Below, piece after piece: positions 46,145 through 55,259 of a stretch of 64,000 nucleotides of DNA. The notes below the pieces were generated by a model. The model made no database searches. It was given only the letters and a program-made list of their open reading frames with translations, and had not been told where the DNA came from. Made by a program: the position numbers and the translations under genes. The stretch is from Yinghuangia soli (GTDB lineage Bacteria > Actinomycetota > Actinomycetes > Streptomycetales > Streptomycetaceae), in assembly GCF_021502675.1 (NCBI RefSeq), contig NZ_JAKFHA010000001.1, positions 788,698 through 852,697 on the forward strand. The letters are read 5' to 3'. Position 1 is the first letter of the stretch. Each line of letters begins with the position of its first letter.

Positions 46145-47908
46145 CTACGCCACGGTGTACGCGTCGTAGACGACCGCGTCGGGCGTGCGCATGCCCGCGG
46201 CGACGCCCATCGTGCGGTTGAGCCACGCGTAGCGCTCGTCCGAGGTCTCGAAGCGCAGGAAGAGCCGGAAGTAGTACTCGGCCGGGTCGACCGCCTCGCC
46301 GCGGGCGAGGCGGCCCATGACCTCGGGCGGCCCGTGCCGCAGGCCGGTGGTGGTGAGGTGGATGAGCGCCCCGTCCGCGGTCTGCAGCGTGTAGCGGGTG
46401 TCGATGTCCGCGGCGCCGTCCGGGTGCACGACCTGCCAGTCGCCGCCGCCGGAGAGGATCTCGCCGGTCAGGCGCGGTCCTTCGAACGAACCTCCGACGA
46501 TCGGGATGATCCGGCGCGCGCCCCAGGGGGTCTCGCCGAGGTCCAGGATCGGGTCGACGCGGATCCGGAAGCGGGCCAGCGGCTCCAGCCCGGGCCGCGG
46601 CGGCTGCGGCTGCGGCTGCGGCTGCGGCTGCGGGCCGGGTTCCGCGTTCGCCGCGGGCTGCCACGTCGCGTCGTACGAGGCGCGGCTGTTGAGGGTCTCG
46701 GGGTCGAAGCCCGCGGTGCGCTTGTAGGCGGCCGCGACCTCTTCGCGCTCGGCGAGCGACAGGACCTCGTCGATGTCCGCGAAGCCTTCGGGGGCGCGCT
46801 CGTGGACCGTGCGCATCACGACCTCCGGGCCGAGCCCGCGGTTGGCCTGCTGGATCGCGGTGGTCGGGGGGCGGCGCTCGGCCTCGTAGCGGGCCAGCCC
46901 CTCCTCGGCGGTGGCGCAGGTGGCCAGCGCGTGGGCCAGGACCCGGGCGTCGAGGATCGCCTGCGAGGCGCCGTTCGAACCGATCGGGTACATGGCGTGC
47001 GCGGCGTCGCCGAGCAGCGTGGTGCGGCCGTGCGTCCAGCGCGGCAGCGGGTCGCGGTCCACCATCGGGTACTCGAAGACCGTGTCGGCGGCCGCGATGA
47101 CGGCCGGGACGTCCAGCCAGTCGAACTTCCAGTGCCCGAAGTACCGCAGGATCTCGGCCTGGTCGGCGGGCCGGTTCCAGTCCCCGGGGGCCGGCGGCGG
47201 GGTGTCGAGCGGGCGTTCGGCGATCCAGTTGAGCAGGACCGTGCCGTCCGCGTCGGGGGTGTCGGTGAGCGGGTACGCGACGAACTTCTCGGTGCCGTCG
47301 CCCGCCATGATCATGGTGCGCCCGTCGAGGTACGCCGGCGCCGCGACGCGCGTGGTGCCGCGCCACAGGACCAGCCCGTTCCACGGCGGCGGACCCTCGC
47401 TCGGGAACAGCTGCTTGCGGATCGACGAGCGGATGCCGTCGGCGGCGACCAGCACGTCGCCGTCCACGTGCGAGCCGTCCGCGAGGTGCACGCGCACGCC
47501 CGCGCCGCGGTCTTCGTACGAGGCGACCGCCGCGCCGGTGCGGACCGCGCCGGCGCCGAGGCGCTCGCGGACCGCGTCGAACAGCATCATCTGCAGGCTG
47601 CCGCGGTGCACCGAGTACTGCGGCCACCGGTAGCCGGCCGCGACGCCGCGCGGCTCGGACCAGATGCCCTGCCCGTGCCTGCTGTAGTAGGCCAGCGCGC
47701 TGGTGCGCACGCCCAGACCCGCCAGCCGGTCGGCGAGGCCGAGCTCGGTCAGCTCGCGGACGGCGTGCGGCAGCAGGTTGATGCCGACGCCGAGCGGGCG
47801 GATCTCCGGGGCGGCTTCCAGCACGGTGACGCCCGGTATGCCCGCCGCGTGCAGCGACAGCGCGGTGGCGAGCCCGCCGATGCCTCCTCCGGCCACGACG
47901 ACGTGCAC
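46145..47908 (-). CDS. FAD-dependent aromatic monooxygenase fused to a DUF3237 domain
   Basis: A 587-aa fusion. Residues 1 to about 390 are a salicylate/3-hydroxybenzoate hydroxylase-type flavoprotein: VVVAGGGIGGLATALSLHAAG (FAD), ADGIRSSIRKQLF, and TTLLGDAAHAMYPIGSNGASQAILDA. A (PQ)n linker at about 425 joins a DUF3237 beta-barrel domain (GGSFEGPRLTGEILSGGGDW to the end). GAGGAGG precedes the GTG start. It is divergent from a MarR regulator with a perfect operator between them, as in inducible aromatic catabolism. The fusion is unusual and may couple hydroxylation to product binding. Confidence 0.85.
   Translation of the reverse strand: MHVVVAGGGIGGLATALSLHAAGIPGVTVLEAAPEIRPLGVGINLLPHAVRELTELGLADRLAGLGVRTSALAYYSRHGQGIWSEPRGVAAGYRWPQYSVHRGSLQMMLFDAVRERLGAGAVRTGAAVASYEDRGAGVRVHLADGSHVDGDVLVAADGIRSSIRKQLFPSEGPPPWNGLVLWRGTTRVAAPAYLDGRTMIMAGDGTEKFVAYPLTDTPDADGTVLLNWIAERPLDTPPPAPGDWNRPADQAEILRYFGHWKFDWLDVPAVIAAADTVFEYPMVDRDPLPRWTHGRTTLLGDAAHAMYPIGSNGASQAILDARVLAHALATCATAEEGLARYEAERRPPTTAIQQANRGLGPEVVMRTVHERAPEGFADIDEVLSLAEREEVAAAYKRTAGFDPETLNSRASYDATWQPAANAEPGPQPQPQPQPQPPRPGLEPLARFRIRVDPILDLGETPWGARRIIPIVGGSFEGPRLTGEILSGGGDWQVVHPDGAADIDTRYTLQTADGALIHLTTTGLRHGPPEVMGRLARGEAVDPAEYYFRLFLRFETSDERYAWLNRTMGVAAGMRTPDAVVYDAYTVA
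46594..46631. repeat. CGGCTG tandem repeat coding the (PQ)n linker
   Basis: About six GGCTGC-type hexamers encode the Pro-Gln linker of the monooxygenase-DUF3237 fusion. Length is likely variable. Confidence 0.75.
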
Positions 47909-47952
47909 GGGTCCTCCTCGGCTTCCGGGGTGAGCGCGGTGTTGCGAAATAC

Positions 47953-47972
47953 ATTGTTATGGCCATAACAAT
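47953..47972. promoter_or_regulatory. Perfect 20-bp MarR-type operator
   Basis: ATTGTTATGGCCATAACAAT is perfectly palindromic. It sits in the 169-bp gap between the monooxygenase and the divergent marR gene. A TTGCGA/TAACAA promoter for the marR direction overlaps it. Confidence 0.85.
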
Positions 47973-48077
47973 TTTGCTCATGGTGGGGCCTCGGCCCGAA
48001 TTGCGCAAGGGTTGGCAGGATGGGCGCCGGGCCGGACCGCGCCGCGGCCCGGCGGCACGACGACACGAGGCAGGGCG

Positions 48078-48722
48078 ATGACGCACGACACGCAGCAGCC
48101 CGGCGGCCGATCCGGCCGCGGCCCCGCGGGCGGCGGCCGGCCCGGCACGGACGGCCTCCCGGGCGACGCCGGGCTGCCCGACGACGGGCGCCTCCCCGAC
48201 GTGCGGTACGCCGAGCACGCCCGCACCCGGCTCGCCGACCTGGCCCCGGACGCCGACCCGGACGTCTTCGCGCTCGGCTACCAGCTCCTGCACCTGTCGT
48301 ACCTGCTGCTCGCCGACCTGGAGTCGACGGTGCACCGGCCGCGCGGCTGGACCGTGCCCGGCTTCCGCATCATGTTCAAGCTGTGGGTGCTGGGCCCGAC
48401 GCAGCCCGCCCGGCTCGCCGAACTGTCCGTGCTGTCCCGGTCCGCGCTCACCAACGCGGTGCACACCCTGGAACGCGACGGCCTGGTCGAGCGCCGCCGC
48501 ACCCCGGAGGACAAGCGCGCCGTCCTGATCGCACTGACCCCGCGCGGCACGGACGCGGTCGCCGAGGCCTTCGCGGCCCACGCCGAACGGGAGTCCGCGT
48601 GGTTCGCCGCCCTCTCCCCCGACGACCGCCGCCACCTCACCGGCCTGCTGAACCGCATGACCGCAGCCCGCCCGACCGCCACTCCGGGAACGCCGGACAC
48701 GCCAAGCACGTCGGACGACTGA
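48078..48722 (+). CDS. MarR-family regulator of the divergent monooxygenase
   Basis: A 214-aa winged-helix repressor. After a Gly/Pro/Asp-rich N-terminal 60 residues, the PadR/MarR core shows VPGFRIMFKLWVLGPTQPARLAELSVLSRSALTNAVHTLERDGLVERRRTPEDKRAV. Dimers probably bind the palindrome at 47953 and release it with an aromatic acid; this is inferred from family and context. ATG 48078 is supported by GAGG-like sequence nearby. Confidence 0.85.
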   Translation: MTHDTQQPGGRSGRGPAGGGRPGTDGLPGDAGLPDDGRLPDVRYAEHARTRLADLAPDADPDVFALGYQLLHLSYLLLADLESTVHRPRGWTVPGFRIMFKLWVLGPTQPARLAELSVLSRSALTNAVHTLERDGLVERRRTPEDKRAVLIALTPRGTDAVAEAFAAHAERESAWFAALSPDDRRHLTGLLNRMTAARPTATPGTPDTPSTSDD

Positions 48723-48731
48723 GCCGACGGG

Positions 48732-49100
48732 TCAGCTGGAGATGTAGTGCAGGATCACGTTGTGGACGTGGCGGCTCTTCTCCTCGCCGCGGAACTCCAC
48801 CTGGTAGGTGTGCGTGCCGACGCTGATCGCTATGTGGCCGGACGAGAAGAACGAGCCCGCGAAGGACTTGTTGCTCACCATGCTGACGCTGCTGATCTTG
48901 GAGTAGGGCACGCTCGTTATGGCGATCTTCTTGCCCACGAACGAGTTGTCCTGGATGATCACGCGCCGGTCGGTGAGGCCGATGAAGCCGGTGCCCGCGC
49001 CGATCGCGTCGTAGACGGCGATGATCTGCTCGTTGGGCATGAGGCCGCTCTGGATCTTCTCGAACTGCTCACGCTTGTCGTACACGACGTTTGCACTCAT
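48732..49100 (-). CDS. Bacterial PH-domain protein
   Basis: A 122-aa single bPH domain: IQSGLMPNEQIIAVYDAIGAGTGFIGLTDRRVIIQD, then ISSVSMVSNKSFAGSFFSSGHIAISVGTHTYQVEF. Such small proteins, common in actinobacteria, have a pleckstrin-like fold and unknown partners. Its Lys/Ser/Ile content is less GC-driven than that of its neighbours. It converges with the MarR gene, leaving 9 bases between their stops. Confidence 0.8.
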   Translation of the reverse strand: MSANVVYDKREQFEKIQSGLMPNEQIIAVYDAIGAGTGFIGLTDRRVIIQDNSFVGKKIAITSVPYSKISSVSMVSNKSFAGSFFSSGHIAISVGTHTYQVEFRGEEKSRHVHNVILHYISS

Positions 49101-49154
49101 GTCCCGCGAGCGTAGTCGCCGGTCACGCGGTGCGGAACTCCGGTGCGGGCAGGG

Positions 49155-50258
49155 TCAGGAGGCCGGCTCGCGCCATTCGCCGGTGTCGTGGAGGTGTTCG
49201 ATCGCCGCGGTGAACGGCTCGATGTCCAGGCCCTGTTCGGCGAGCCAGTCGTCCGAGTAGTACGAGTGCGCGTAGCGGGCACCGCCGTCGCACAGCAGGG
49301 TGACGATCGACCCGGTGCGCCCGGCCGCCCGCATCTCGGCGACGAGTTGGAGCGCCCCCCACAGGTTGGTGCCGGTCGAGCCGCCGGCCTTGTGGCCGGT
49401 GAGCCGGTACAGGTGCCGCATGGCGGCGATGGACGCGGCGTCCGGCACCTTCACCATGCGCTCGACGACCTCGGGGATGAAGCTCGGCTCGACGCGCGGG
49501 CGGCCGATGCCCTCGATGCGGGACGCGGCGCTGACGGTGGTCGCCGGGTCGTTGCGCGTCCAGCCGTCGAAGAAGGCGGAGTTCTCGGGGTCGACGACCA
49601 TCAGGCAGGTGTCGTGGCACTGGTAGTGCACGTAGCGGCCGATGGTCGCGCTGGTGCCGCCGGTGCCCGCGCTCACCACGATCCAGGCCGGCACCGGGTG
49701 CCGCTCCTGGGCCATCTGCTCGAAGATCGACTCGGCGATGTTGTTGTTGCCGCGCCAGTCGGTGGCCCGTTCGGCGTAGGTGAACTGGTCCATGTAGTGC
49801 CCGCCGGTCTCGGCGGCCAGGCGGCGCGAGACGTCGTACACGGTGGCCGGGTCGTCGACCAGGTGGCAGGTGCCGCCGTAGAACTCGATCAGCTCGATCT
49901 TCTCCGGGCTGGTGCGCTTGCTCATCACGGCGATGAACGGCAGCCCGAGCATGCGCGCGAAGTACGCCTCGGAGACCGCGGTGGAGCCGGACGACGCCTC
50001 GATGACGGTGGTGCCCTCGCGGATCCAGCCGTTGCACAGCGCGTACAGGAACAGCGAGCGGGCCAGGCGGTGCTTGAGACTGCCGGTCGGGTGCGTCGAC
50101 TCGTCCTTCAGGTACAGGTCGATGCCCCACTCGGGAGGCAGCGGGTAGACCAGGAGGTGCGTGTCGGCCGAGCGGTTCGCATCCGCATTGACCTTGCGGA
50201 CCGCCTCGCTGACCCAGCTCCTGGTCCGCGCACAGACCCGGTCGACATCCGTACCCAC
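49155..50258 (-). CDS. PLP-dependent cysteine synthase-family protein (Cds1-like)
   Basis: A 367-aa fold-type II PLP enzyme. The Schiff-base lysine is in [19 protein letters not shown] near residue 63, the substrate loop is [15 protein letters not shown], and the phosphate-binding glycine loop is [35 protein letters not shown] matches the actinobacterial branch containing the mycobacterial cysteine desulfhydrase Cds1; desulfhydrase or synthase activity cannot be told apart here. The GTG at 50258 follows GAGGAG. It is divergent from the SigE-type sigma gene. Confidence 0.85.
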   Translation of the reverse strand: MGTDVDRVCARTRSWVSEAVRKVNADANRSADTHLLVYPLPPEWGIDLYLKDESTHPTGSLKHRLARSLFLYALCNGWIREGTTVIEASSGSTAVSEAYFARMLGLPFIAVMSKRTSPEKIELIEFYGGTCHLVDDPATVYDVSRRLAAETGGHYMDQFTYAERATDWRGNNNIAESIFEQMAQERHPVPAWIVVSAGTGGTSATIGRYVHYQCHDTCLMVVDPENSAFFDGWTRNDPATTVSAASRIEGIGRPRVEPSFIPEVVERMVKVPDAASIAAMRHLYRLTGHKAGGSTGTNLWGALQLVAEMRAAGRTGSIVTLLCDGGARYAHSYYSDDWLAEQGLDIEPFTAAIEHLHDTGEWREPAS

Positions 50259-50426
50259 GGTCGCTCCTCGATCAAAGGTGATCAATCTGGCACCAGGGTA
50301 CGTCTGCACCCGGTCGCGCCCTGATAAGCCGGTGCGAAAAGAATCCCGGCCGAATGTGTGACACGCCCGCGCGGAGCCGCGTCGGTACGGGTGGAAGCAC
50401 CGCACGCACGCAACGAGGGCGGGGAG

Positions 50427-50927
50427 ATGGCAACAGACCCTGACGAATTCCTGGAATTCGCCACGGCACGGAGCTCGCAGCTCTTCCGGACGGCATGGCT
50501 GCTCTGCGGCGACTGGCACCTGGCGGAAGACCTCGTGCAGACCACGCTCGGCAAGCTGTACCGCTCGTGGCGCCGGGTCCGCTCGGCGGACAGCCCGGAC
50601 GCCTATGCCCGGACCGTCCTGGTCCGCAGCTACCTGTCCTACCGGCGCCGACGCAGCAGCACCGAGCAGCCGTACGGCAGCCTGCCGGACTCGGCGGGCC
50701 GCGAGATCGACCCGGCGCTGCGCCTCACGCTGCTCAAGGGCCTCGCCGAACTGCCGCCCAAGGACCGCGCGGTCCTCGTGCTGCGGTACTGGGAGGACCT
50801 CAGCGTCGAGCAGACCGCGCAGCAGATGGGCTGCTCCGCCGGGGCGGTCCGGAACCGCTCGCTGCGCGCGCTGGCCAAGCTGCGCACGGTCCTGGGCGGC
50901 GAACTGCACCTGCTCACGGCGGCCTGA
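50427..50927 (+). CDS. SigE-family ECF RNA polymerase sigma factor
   Basis: A 166-aa ECF sigma. Region 2 contains [28 protein letters not shown] and region 4 contains [41 protein letters not shown], the SigE-type (TIGR02983) pattern of Streptomyces. It is followed after 175 bases by a membrane protein that is a plausible anti-sigma or sigma-linked sensor. The ATG follows GAGGGCGGGGAG directly. Confidence 0.9.
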   Translation: MATDPDEFLEFATARSSQLFRTAWLLCGDWHLAEDLVQTTLGKLYRSWRRVRSADSPDAYARTVLVRSYLSYRRRRSSTEQPYGSLPDSAGREIDPALRLTLLKGLAELPPKDRAVLVLRYWEDLSVEQTAQQMGCSAGAVRNRSLRALAKLRTVLGGELHLLTAA

Positions 50928-51102
50928 TGACCGGGCCCGCACACCACCGCACTTTCCGGGGACGGACCGCCGGCACGGCCGTACGGCGGGCCCGACACAG
51001 ACCCGGCACCACCGACCCAGGCCCGGCAGGTCCCGTACGGCCCCGTGCCTTCACTCCCCGGGCCCATGCAGGCCCCGGACTCATCCAGGAGACGGTGAAC
51101 CG

Positions 51103-52080
51103 ATGAACTCCGACCACCTCGGCACGGCCGGCGCGCCCGACGCGGAGGCGCTGTCCGACGCGATGCGCACCGCCGCGACCGGTGTCCAGGCACCGGCCGG
51201 CCTCGTCCAGGGCGGCCTCGCCCGCGGCCGCCGGATGCGCGCGGTGCGCCGCATGCAGATCGTAGGCGCCTCACTGGCCGTCGTCGTCGCGGCGGCGGGC
51301 GGCACGCTCGCGCTGACCGCGGCCGACGGGGGCAGCGGCCCGGCCGCCACGGTCGGGAGGCAGCCGACCGTGACCGTCGCCTCGCCGACCGCCCCGGTTC
51401 CGAACGTGCCGCGGCTGTCCGCCCAGCAGGTCTGGGAGGCCCTCAAGCCGCTGCTGCCGCCCGGCAGCATCACGAACGTCCAGCTCCACGAGCCGGTGTG
51501 GGACGACAACCCGCACAAGATGCAGTCCGCGGCCGGCGTGAGCTTCGTCTTCGACCCGGACGGCAAGGGCGCCGGCGAAGTCTCCTTCTCGATCAAGCCG
51601 ACCTCCGACCTGGCGGCCTATGAGTGCCCCGACTACACGGGCACGGTGGCGACCTGCTCCCGGGCCGACCTGGCCGGCGGGCTGCTGATCGAGCTGCGCA
51701 AGGACCGCGAGTACCCGGTGAGCGCCACCACGGACGACGGCAAAGCCGGCTCCGAAGGCCGCGGCGCGTGGACCCACGCGGCGAACCTCCGCCTCGCCAA
51801 CGGCTTCGGCGTGACCATGTACTCGACCAGCACCCCCACCGACAAGTCCGGCACCACCGGCCGCCCGGCGGCGGTGCTCACGCTGGAGCAGCAGCAGGCG
51901 ATCACCTCGGCGCCGGTCTGGCAGTCCCTGGCCGTCCCCGGCTCGCTGCCCACCCGCCAGGCGACGCCCGCGCAGGGCGCCGGGAACGGCGCGGTTCCGG
52001 AGAACGTCGGCGCCCCCACCGCGACCACGGCTCCGAGCGGCACCGGCTGGGGCTCGGGAACGGGCACCGGCAAGGGCTGA
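51103..52080 (+). CDS. Single-pass membrane protein, candidate sigma-associated partner
   Basis: A 325-aa protein. The cytoplasmic part (residues 1-48) is GTAGAPDAEALSDAMRTAA-like and basic before one transmembrane helix (IVGASLAVVVAAAGGTLALTAA). A long exported domain with two cysteines (AAYECPDYTG, VATCSRADL) and a Gly/Thr-rich end follow. Proteins of this plan accompany SigE-family sigmas in Streptomyces, but the N-terminus lacks the zinc ZAS motif. Regulation of the sigma is inferred from order only. Confidence 0.65.
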   Translation: MNSDHLGTAGAPDAEALSDAMRTAATGVQAPAGLVQGGLARGRRMRAVRRMQIVGASLAVVVAAAGGTLALTAADGGSGPAATVGRQPTVTVASPTAPVPNVPRLSAQQVWEALKPLLPPGSITNVQLHEPVWDDNPHKMQSAAGVSFVFDPDGKGAGEVSFSIKPTSDLAAYECPDYTGTVATCSRADLAGGLLIELRKDREYPVSATTDDGKAGSEGRGAWTHAANLRLANGFGVTMYSTSTPTDKSGTTGRPAAVLTLEQQQAITSAPVWQSLAVPGSLPTRQATPAQGAGNGAVPENVGAPTATTAPSGTGWGSGTGTGKG

Positions 52081-52111
52081 CCGCGCCCCGCGCAGGACAA
52101 CTGAGCACACC

Positions 52112-52145
52112 AGGCCCGCCGCCCGTCCCCCCGGGCGGCGGGCCT
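52112..52145. terminator. Terminator after the sigma-linked operon
   Basis: AGGCCCGCCGCCCG and its complement form a perfect 14-bp stem with a C-rich 6-base loop, 32 bases after the stop at 52080. Confidence 0.85.
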
Positions 52146-52298
52146 CCTGCCGTCCGGGACCGACCGGGACCGTCCGCAGCCGTCCATCCCCTTTTCCCTG
52201 CCCTTCCCCTGGCCCACATCCGGCCTTTACCGGCGGCCTGACATGCTGCGGAGCAAGCAGGGCAGCACAGCAACAAGCGCGACAAAGGAGTCGGTGGG

Positions 52299-53615
52299 GT
52301 GTTCGAGCAGATCGACCAGGAGGAGCGCGGCGCGCGGATCCTCGACGTGTTCGGCGGGGCGTTCGGCGAGCTCATCGCCGGCGACCCGGGGGCGTTCCGG
52401 GTGAAGTTCCGCAAGATGGCGGCGTCGGCGTTCGCCTTCTACCGCGGCACCGCGTGCCTCTACTACGCGGACGTCGACAACCTGGCCAACCCGTACATCG
52501 ACGACCGCACCGGCCGCGTCTGGATCCACGGCGACCTGCACGCTGAGAACTTCGGCACGTACCTCAACGCGGACGGCAAGCTGGTCTTCAACGTCAACGA
52601 CTTCGACGAGGCCTACGTCGGCCCGTTCATCTGGGACGTGCAGCGCTTCGCCGCCAGCCTGGCCCTGATCGGCTACGCCAAGGCGCTCAGCGACGACCTG
52701 ATCGGCGAGCTCGTCGCGGCCTACGCCCGCGCGTACCGCACCCAGATCCTGCTGCTCACCACCGACCCGGCGGCCGCGCAGACCGCGGTGACGCTGGCCA
52801 CCGCGTCCGGCCCGCTGCTCGACGTGCTGCACCGGGCGCGCCTGCAGACCCGCGTCGGGCTGCTCGACGAGCAGACCGTGATCGAGGGCTACGACCGCCG
52901 CTTCGCGCTGTCCGGCGGTGCGTTCGCCCTCGACGACGACACCCGCAAGACCGTGCTGGAGGCCTTCGGCCGCTACCTGGCCACCACCACGGAGACCACC
53001 CGGTCGCGGCCCGAGACGTACGACGTCAAGGACGTGGTCGGCCGCCGCGGCGTGGGCATCGGCAGCGCCGGGCTGCCCTCGTACAACCTGCTGATCGAGG
53101 GCAACACCGAGGCCCTCGAGAACGACGTGATCCTGTACATGAAGCAGGGCCAGACCCCTGCCGCCAGCCGGCACGTGACCGACCCGGCGGTGCGGGCCTA
53201 CTTCACGCACGAGGGCCACCGCACGGTGATCTCGCAGCGCGCCCTGCAGGCCGACGCCGATCCGTGGCTCGGCTACACCGACATCGACGGCATCGGCCAG
53301 CTGGTCGCCGAGGTCTCGCCGTACGCGAACGACCTGGACTGGTCCGCACTCAACGAGGCCGACGACATCCGCGACGTGGTCGAGTACCTGGCCCGGGCGA
53401 CCGCGACCATGCACGCGGTCGCCGACGAGGGCAGCAGCGGGCACTCGCTCGTGCCGTTCTCCACCGAGCACGCGATCCGCGATGCGATCGAGCCGGACGA
53501 AGAGCAATTCGTCGCGCACATCGTCGAGTTCGCGCACGGCTATGCGGCCCGCACGCGCGCCGACCACGCGATCTTCGTGGACCTGTTCCGGAACGGCCGT
53601 ATCCCGGGCCTGTAG
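52299..53615 (+). CDS. DUF2252 family protein
   Basis: A 438-aa protein of the DUF2252 family, whose pattern recalls aminoglycoside phosphotransferase/kinase-like folds. The catalytic-loop-like WIHGDLHAENFGTY is near residue 86 and VFNVNDFDEAYVGPFIWDVQRFA follows. RGVGIGSAGLPSYNLLIEG and ILYMKQGQTPAASR are also family blocks. The function is unknown. AAGGAG lies 8 bases before the GTG. It is a single gene, convergent with the radical SAM gene. Confidence 0.85.
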   Translation: MFEQIDQEERGARILDVFGGAFGELIAGDPGAFRVKFRKMAASAFAFYRGTACLYYADVDNLANPYIDDRTGRVWIHGDLHAENFGTYLNADGKLVFNVNDFDEAYVGPFIWDVQRFAASLALIGYAKALSDDLIGELVAAYARAYRTQILLLTTDPAAAQTAVTLATASGPLLDVLHRARLQTRVGLLDEQTVIEGYDRRFALSGGAFALDDDTRKTVLEAFGRYLATTTETTRSRPETYDVKDVVGRRGVGIGSAGLPSYNLLIEGNTEALENDVILYMKQGQTPAASRHVTDPAVRAYFTHEGHRTVISQRALQADADPWLGYTDIDGIGQLVAEVSPYANDLDWSALNEADDIRDVVEYLARATATMHAVADEGSSGHSLVPFSTEHAIRDAIEPDEEQFVAHIVEFAHGYAARTRADHAIFVDLFRNGRIPGL

Positions 53616-53685
53616 GCCCGGGCCGGCTTCCCCGCAAGGGCCCCGCGGACGCCGCCACGCCCGTCCCGGTCCGGACCGACCCCGG

Positions 53686-55071
53686 TCAGGACGCGGCGTG
53701 GCGGCCGAACGCGGTCAGCGTGCGCTCCAGCAGCGGCAGCGCGTCGAGCACGTGGCCGCGCCGGATCAGCAGGTCCCAGGCGCCCTCGAACTTCTTCCAG
53801 CCGCCCGCGTACGCGAGGTGCCGCAGCTTTTCGCGGGGCAGGTCGTGGGCGTTCGCGCCGCGGTAGATGTTCCGCCAGGCGTAGAAGTCGCGGTACGCCT
53901 GCCAGTAGCCGTCTTCGAGCTGCCGCGGCGTCATGCCGTGCGGCCGGTAGACGACGTGCCGGGTGTCGTAGAGGTCCCAGTCGCGGTGCACGATGCGGTC
54001 GGCGGCCTCCATGCGCCGGAACTGCCCGGTGCCCGGGTACGGGGTCAGGATGTGGAAGGTGGCCGTCTCGACGCCCGCGCCGACCGCCCAGTCGACGGTC
54101 CGCGCGAAGACGTCCGGGCGGTCGTGGTCGAGCCCGAAGACGAAGCTGCCGTTGACCATGACGCCGCAGTCGTGGATGCGCCGCACCACGCGGTTGTAGT
54201 CGCGGCCGACGTTCTGGATCTTGAGGGTGTCGGGGAGGTTGCCGCCGTTGACCGACTCGAAACCGACGAACAGGCTGCGCAGGCCGGCGTCGCGGGCGCG
54301 CTCCAGCAGGCCCGGTTCCAGCACCGACTTGACCGTCGAGGCGGCCTGCCAGACCCGGCCCATGCCGCGCATGCCGTCGAACAGGGCTTCCGCGAAGCGC
54401 CGGTTGCCGAGCAGGTGGTCGTCCAGGAAGTACAGGTGGCGGCCGGGCAGGCGCTCGATCTCGGCGAGCGCGTCGTCGACGGCCTGCGTGTAGAAGCTCT
54501 TGCCGCCCTCGAAGAAGGCGTCCTTGTAGCAGAAGTCGCAGTGGTGCGGGCAGCCGCGCGAGACGACGATCGAGTTCGGCACCAGGTAGCGGCCGCGCTT
54601 GATCAGGTCCCGGCGGATCGGCGGGAGTCCGGCGAGGGTGCGGGTGGTGGACGTGTACCGCGGTGCGGGATGGCCGTCGCGGAACTCCTTGAGGAACACC
54701 GGCCATATGTCCTCGCCGGGGCCGAGGAAGATGCTGTCCGCGTGAGCCGCCGCCTCGTCCGGCAGCGAGGTCACGTGCAGCCCGCCGAGGGCGACGTAGG
54801 CGCCCTGCGCACGGAACGCGTCGGCCAGGGCGTAGGCGCGGCGCGCCGAGGTTATGTAGGGCTGGATCACCACCAGGTCCGGGCGGGCGTCCAGCATCGC
54901 GGGCAGGTCCAAGGCCTCGACGTGCTCGTCGTACAGCGCCACTTCGTCGTCTGCGGCGAGGTAGCCCGCCAAGGTGGCCAGGCCGAGCGGCGGGAACAGC
55001 GCGTATTTCACCGGGCGCCGGGCCGGTCCGGTGGCCTCGGTGAGGGCCGGGAGGATCATCGTGACGCGCAT
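53686..55071 (-). CDS. B12-binding radical SAM enzyme
   Basis: A 461-aa protein. An N-terminal cobalamin-binding Rossmann domain (about residues 1-150, FPPLGLATLAGYLAADDEVALYDEHVEAL, then VALGGLHVTSLPDEA) precedes a radical SAM TIM barrel with the cluster motif SRGCPHHCDFCYK near residue 178. A C-terminal helical extension follows. Members methylate unactivated carbons or cyclise lipids and antibiotics. The ATG at 55071 has AGGAAGGG upstream. Two secreted acyl-esterases lie directly upstream on the same strand, so a lipid or cell-envelope substrate is possible. Confidence 0.9.
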   Translation of the reverse strand: MRVTMILPALTEATGPARRPVKYALFPPLGLATLAGYLAADDEVALYDEHVEALDLPAMLDARPDLVVIQPYITSARRAYALADAFRAQGAYVALGGLHVTSLPDEAAAHADSIFLGPGEDIWPVFLKEFRDGHPAPRYTSTTRTLAGLPPIRRDLIKRGRYLVPNSIVVSRGCPHHCDFCYKDAFFEGGKSFYTQAVDDALAEIERLPGRHLYFLDDHLLGNRRFAEALFDGMRGMGRVWQAASTVKSVLEPGLLERARDAGLRSLFVGFESVNGGNLPDTLKIQNVGRDYNRVVRRIHDCGVMVNGSFVFGLDHDRPDVFARTVDWAVGAGVETATFHILTPYPGTGQFRRMEAADRIVHRDWDLYDTRHVVYRPHGMTPRQLEDGYWQAYRDFYAWRNIYRGANAHDLPREKLRHLAYAGGWKKFEGAWDLLIRRGHVLDALPLLERTLTAFGRHAAS

Positions 55072-55259
55072 GGCGGATCCCTTCCTGGGGCCGGCGAGGG
55101 GGCGTCCGGCCTGCGCGGGACGCCCCGCGCGGGCCGGACTGCCGGCTGTCCTCCCAGCGAAGCCGAAGTCGGGTGGCGCGCGCCGCCGCGCTGCCGGAGA
55201 TCCGGTGCGAGGATTGTGGAGATATCGCGCGGCGCCCGGCTCCGGCCCCGGCGCGGCCG

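Noticed and set aside
45789-48635. 948-aa minus-strand ORF over the monooxygenase region
   Set aside because: It is a frame-shadow: its product is Arg/Ala/Pro noise, whereas the other frame encodes the FAD monooxygenase.
49155-50942. 595-aa extended start for the PLP enzyme
   Set aside because: The first 228 residues overlap the sigma gene in antisense and lack homology; the GTG at 50258 has a good ribosome site.
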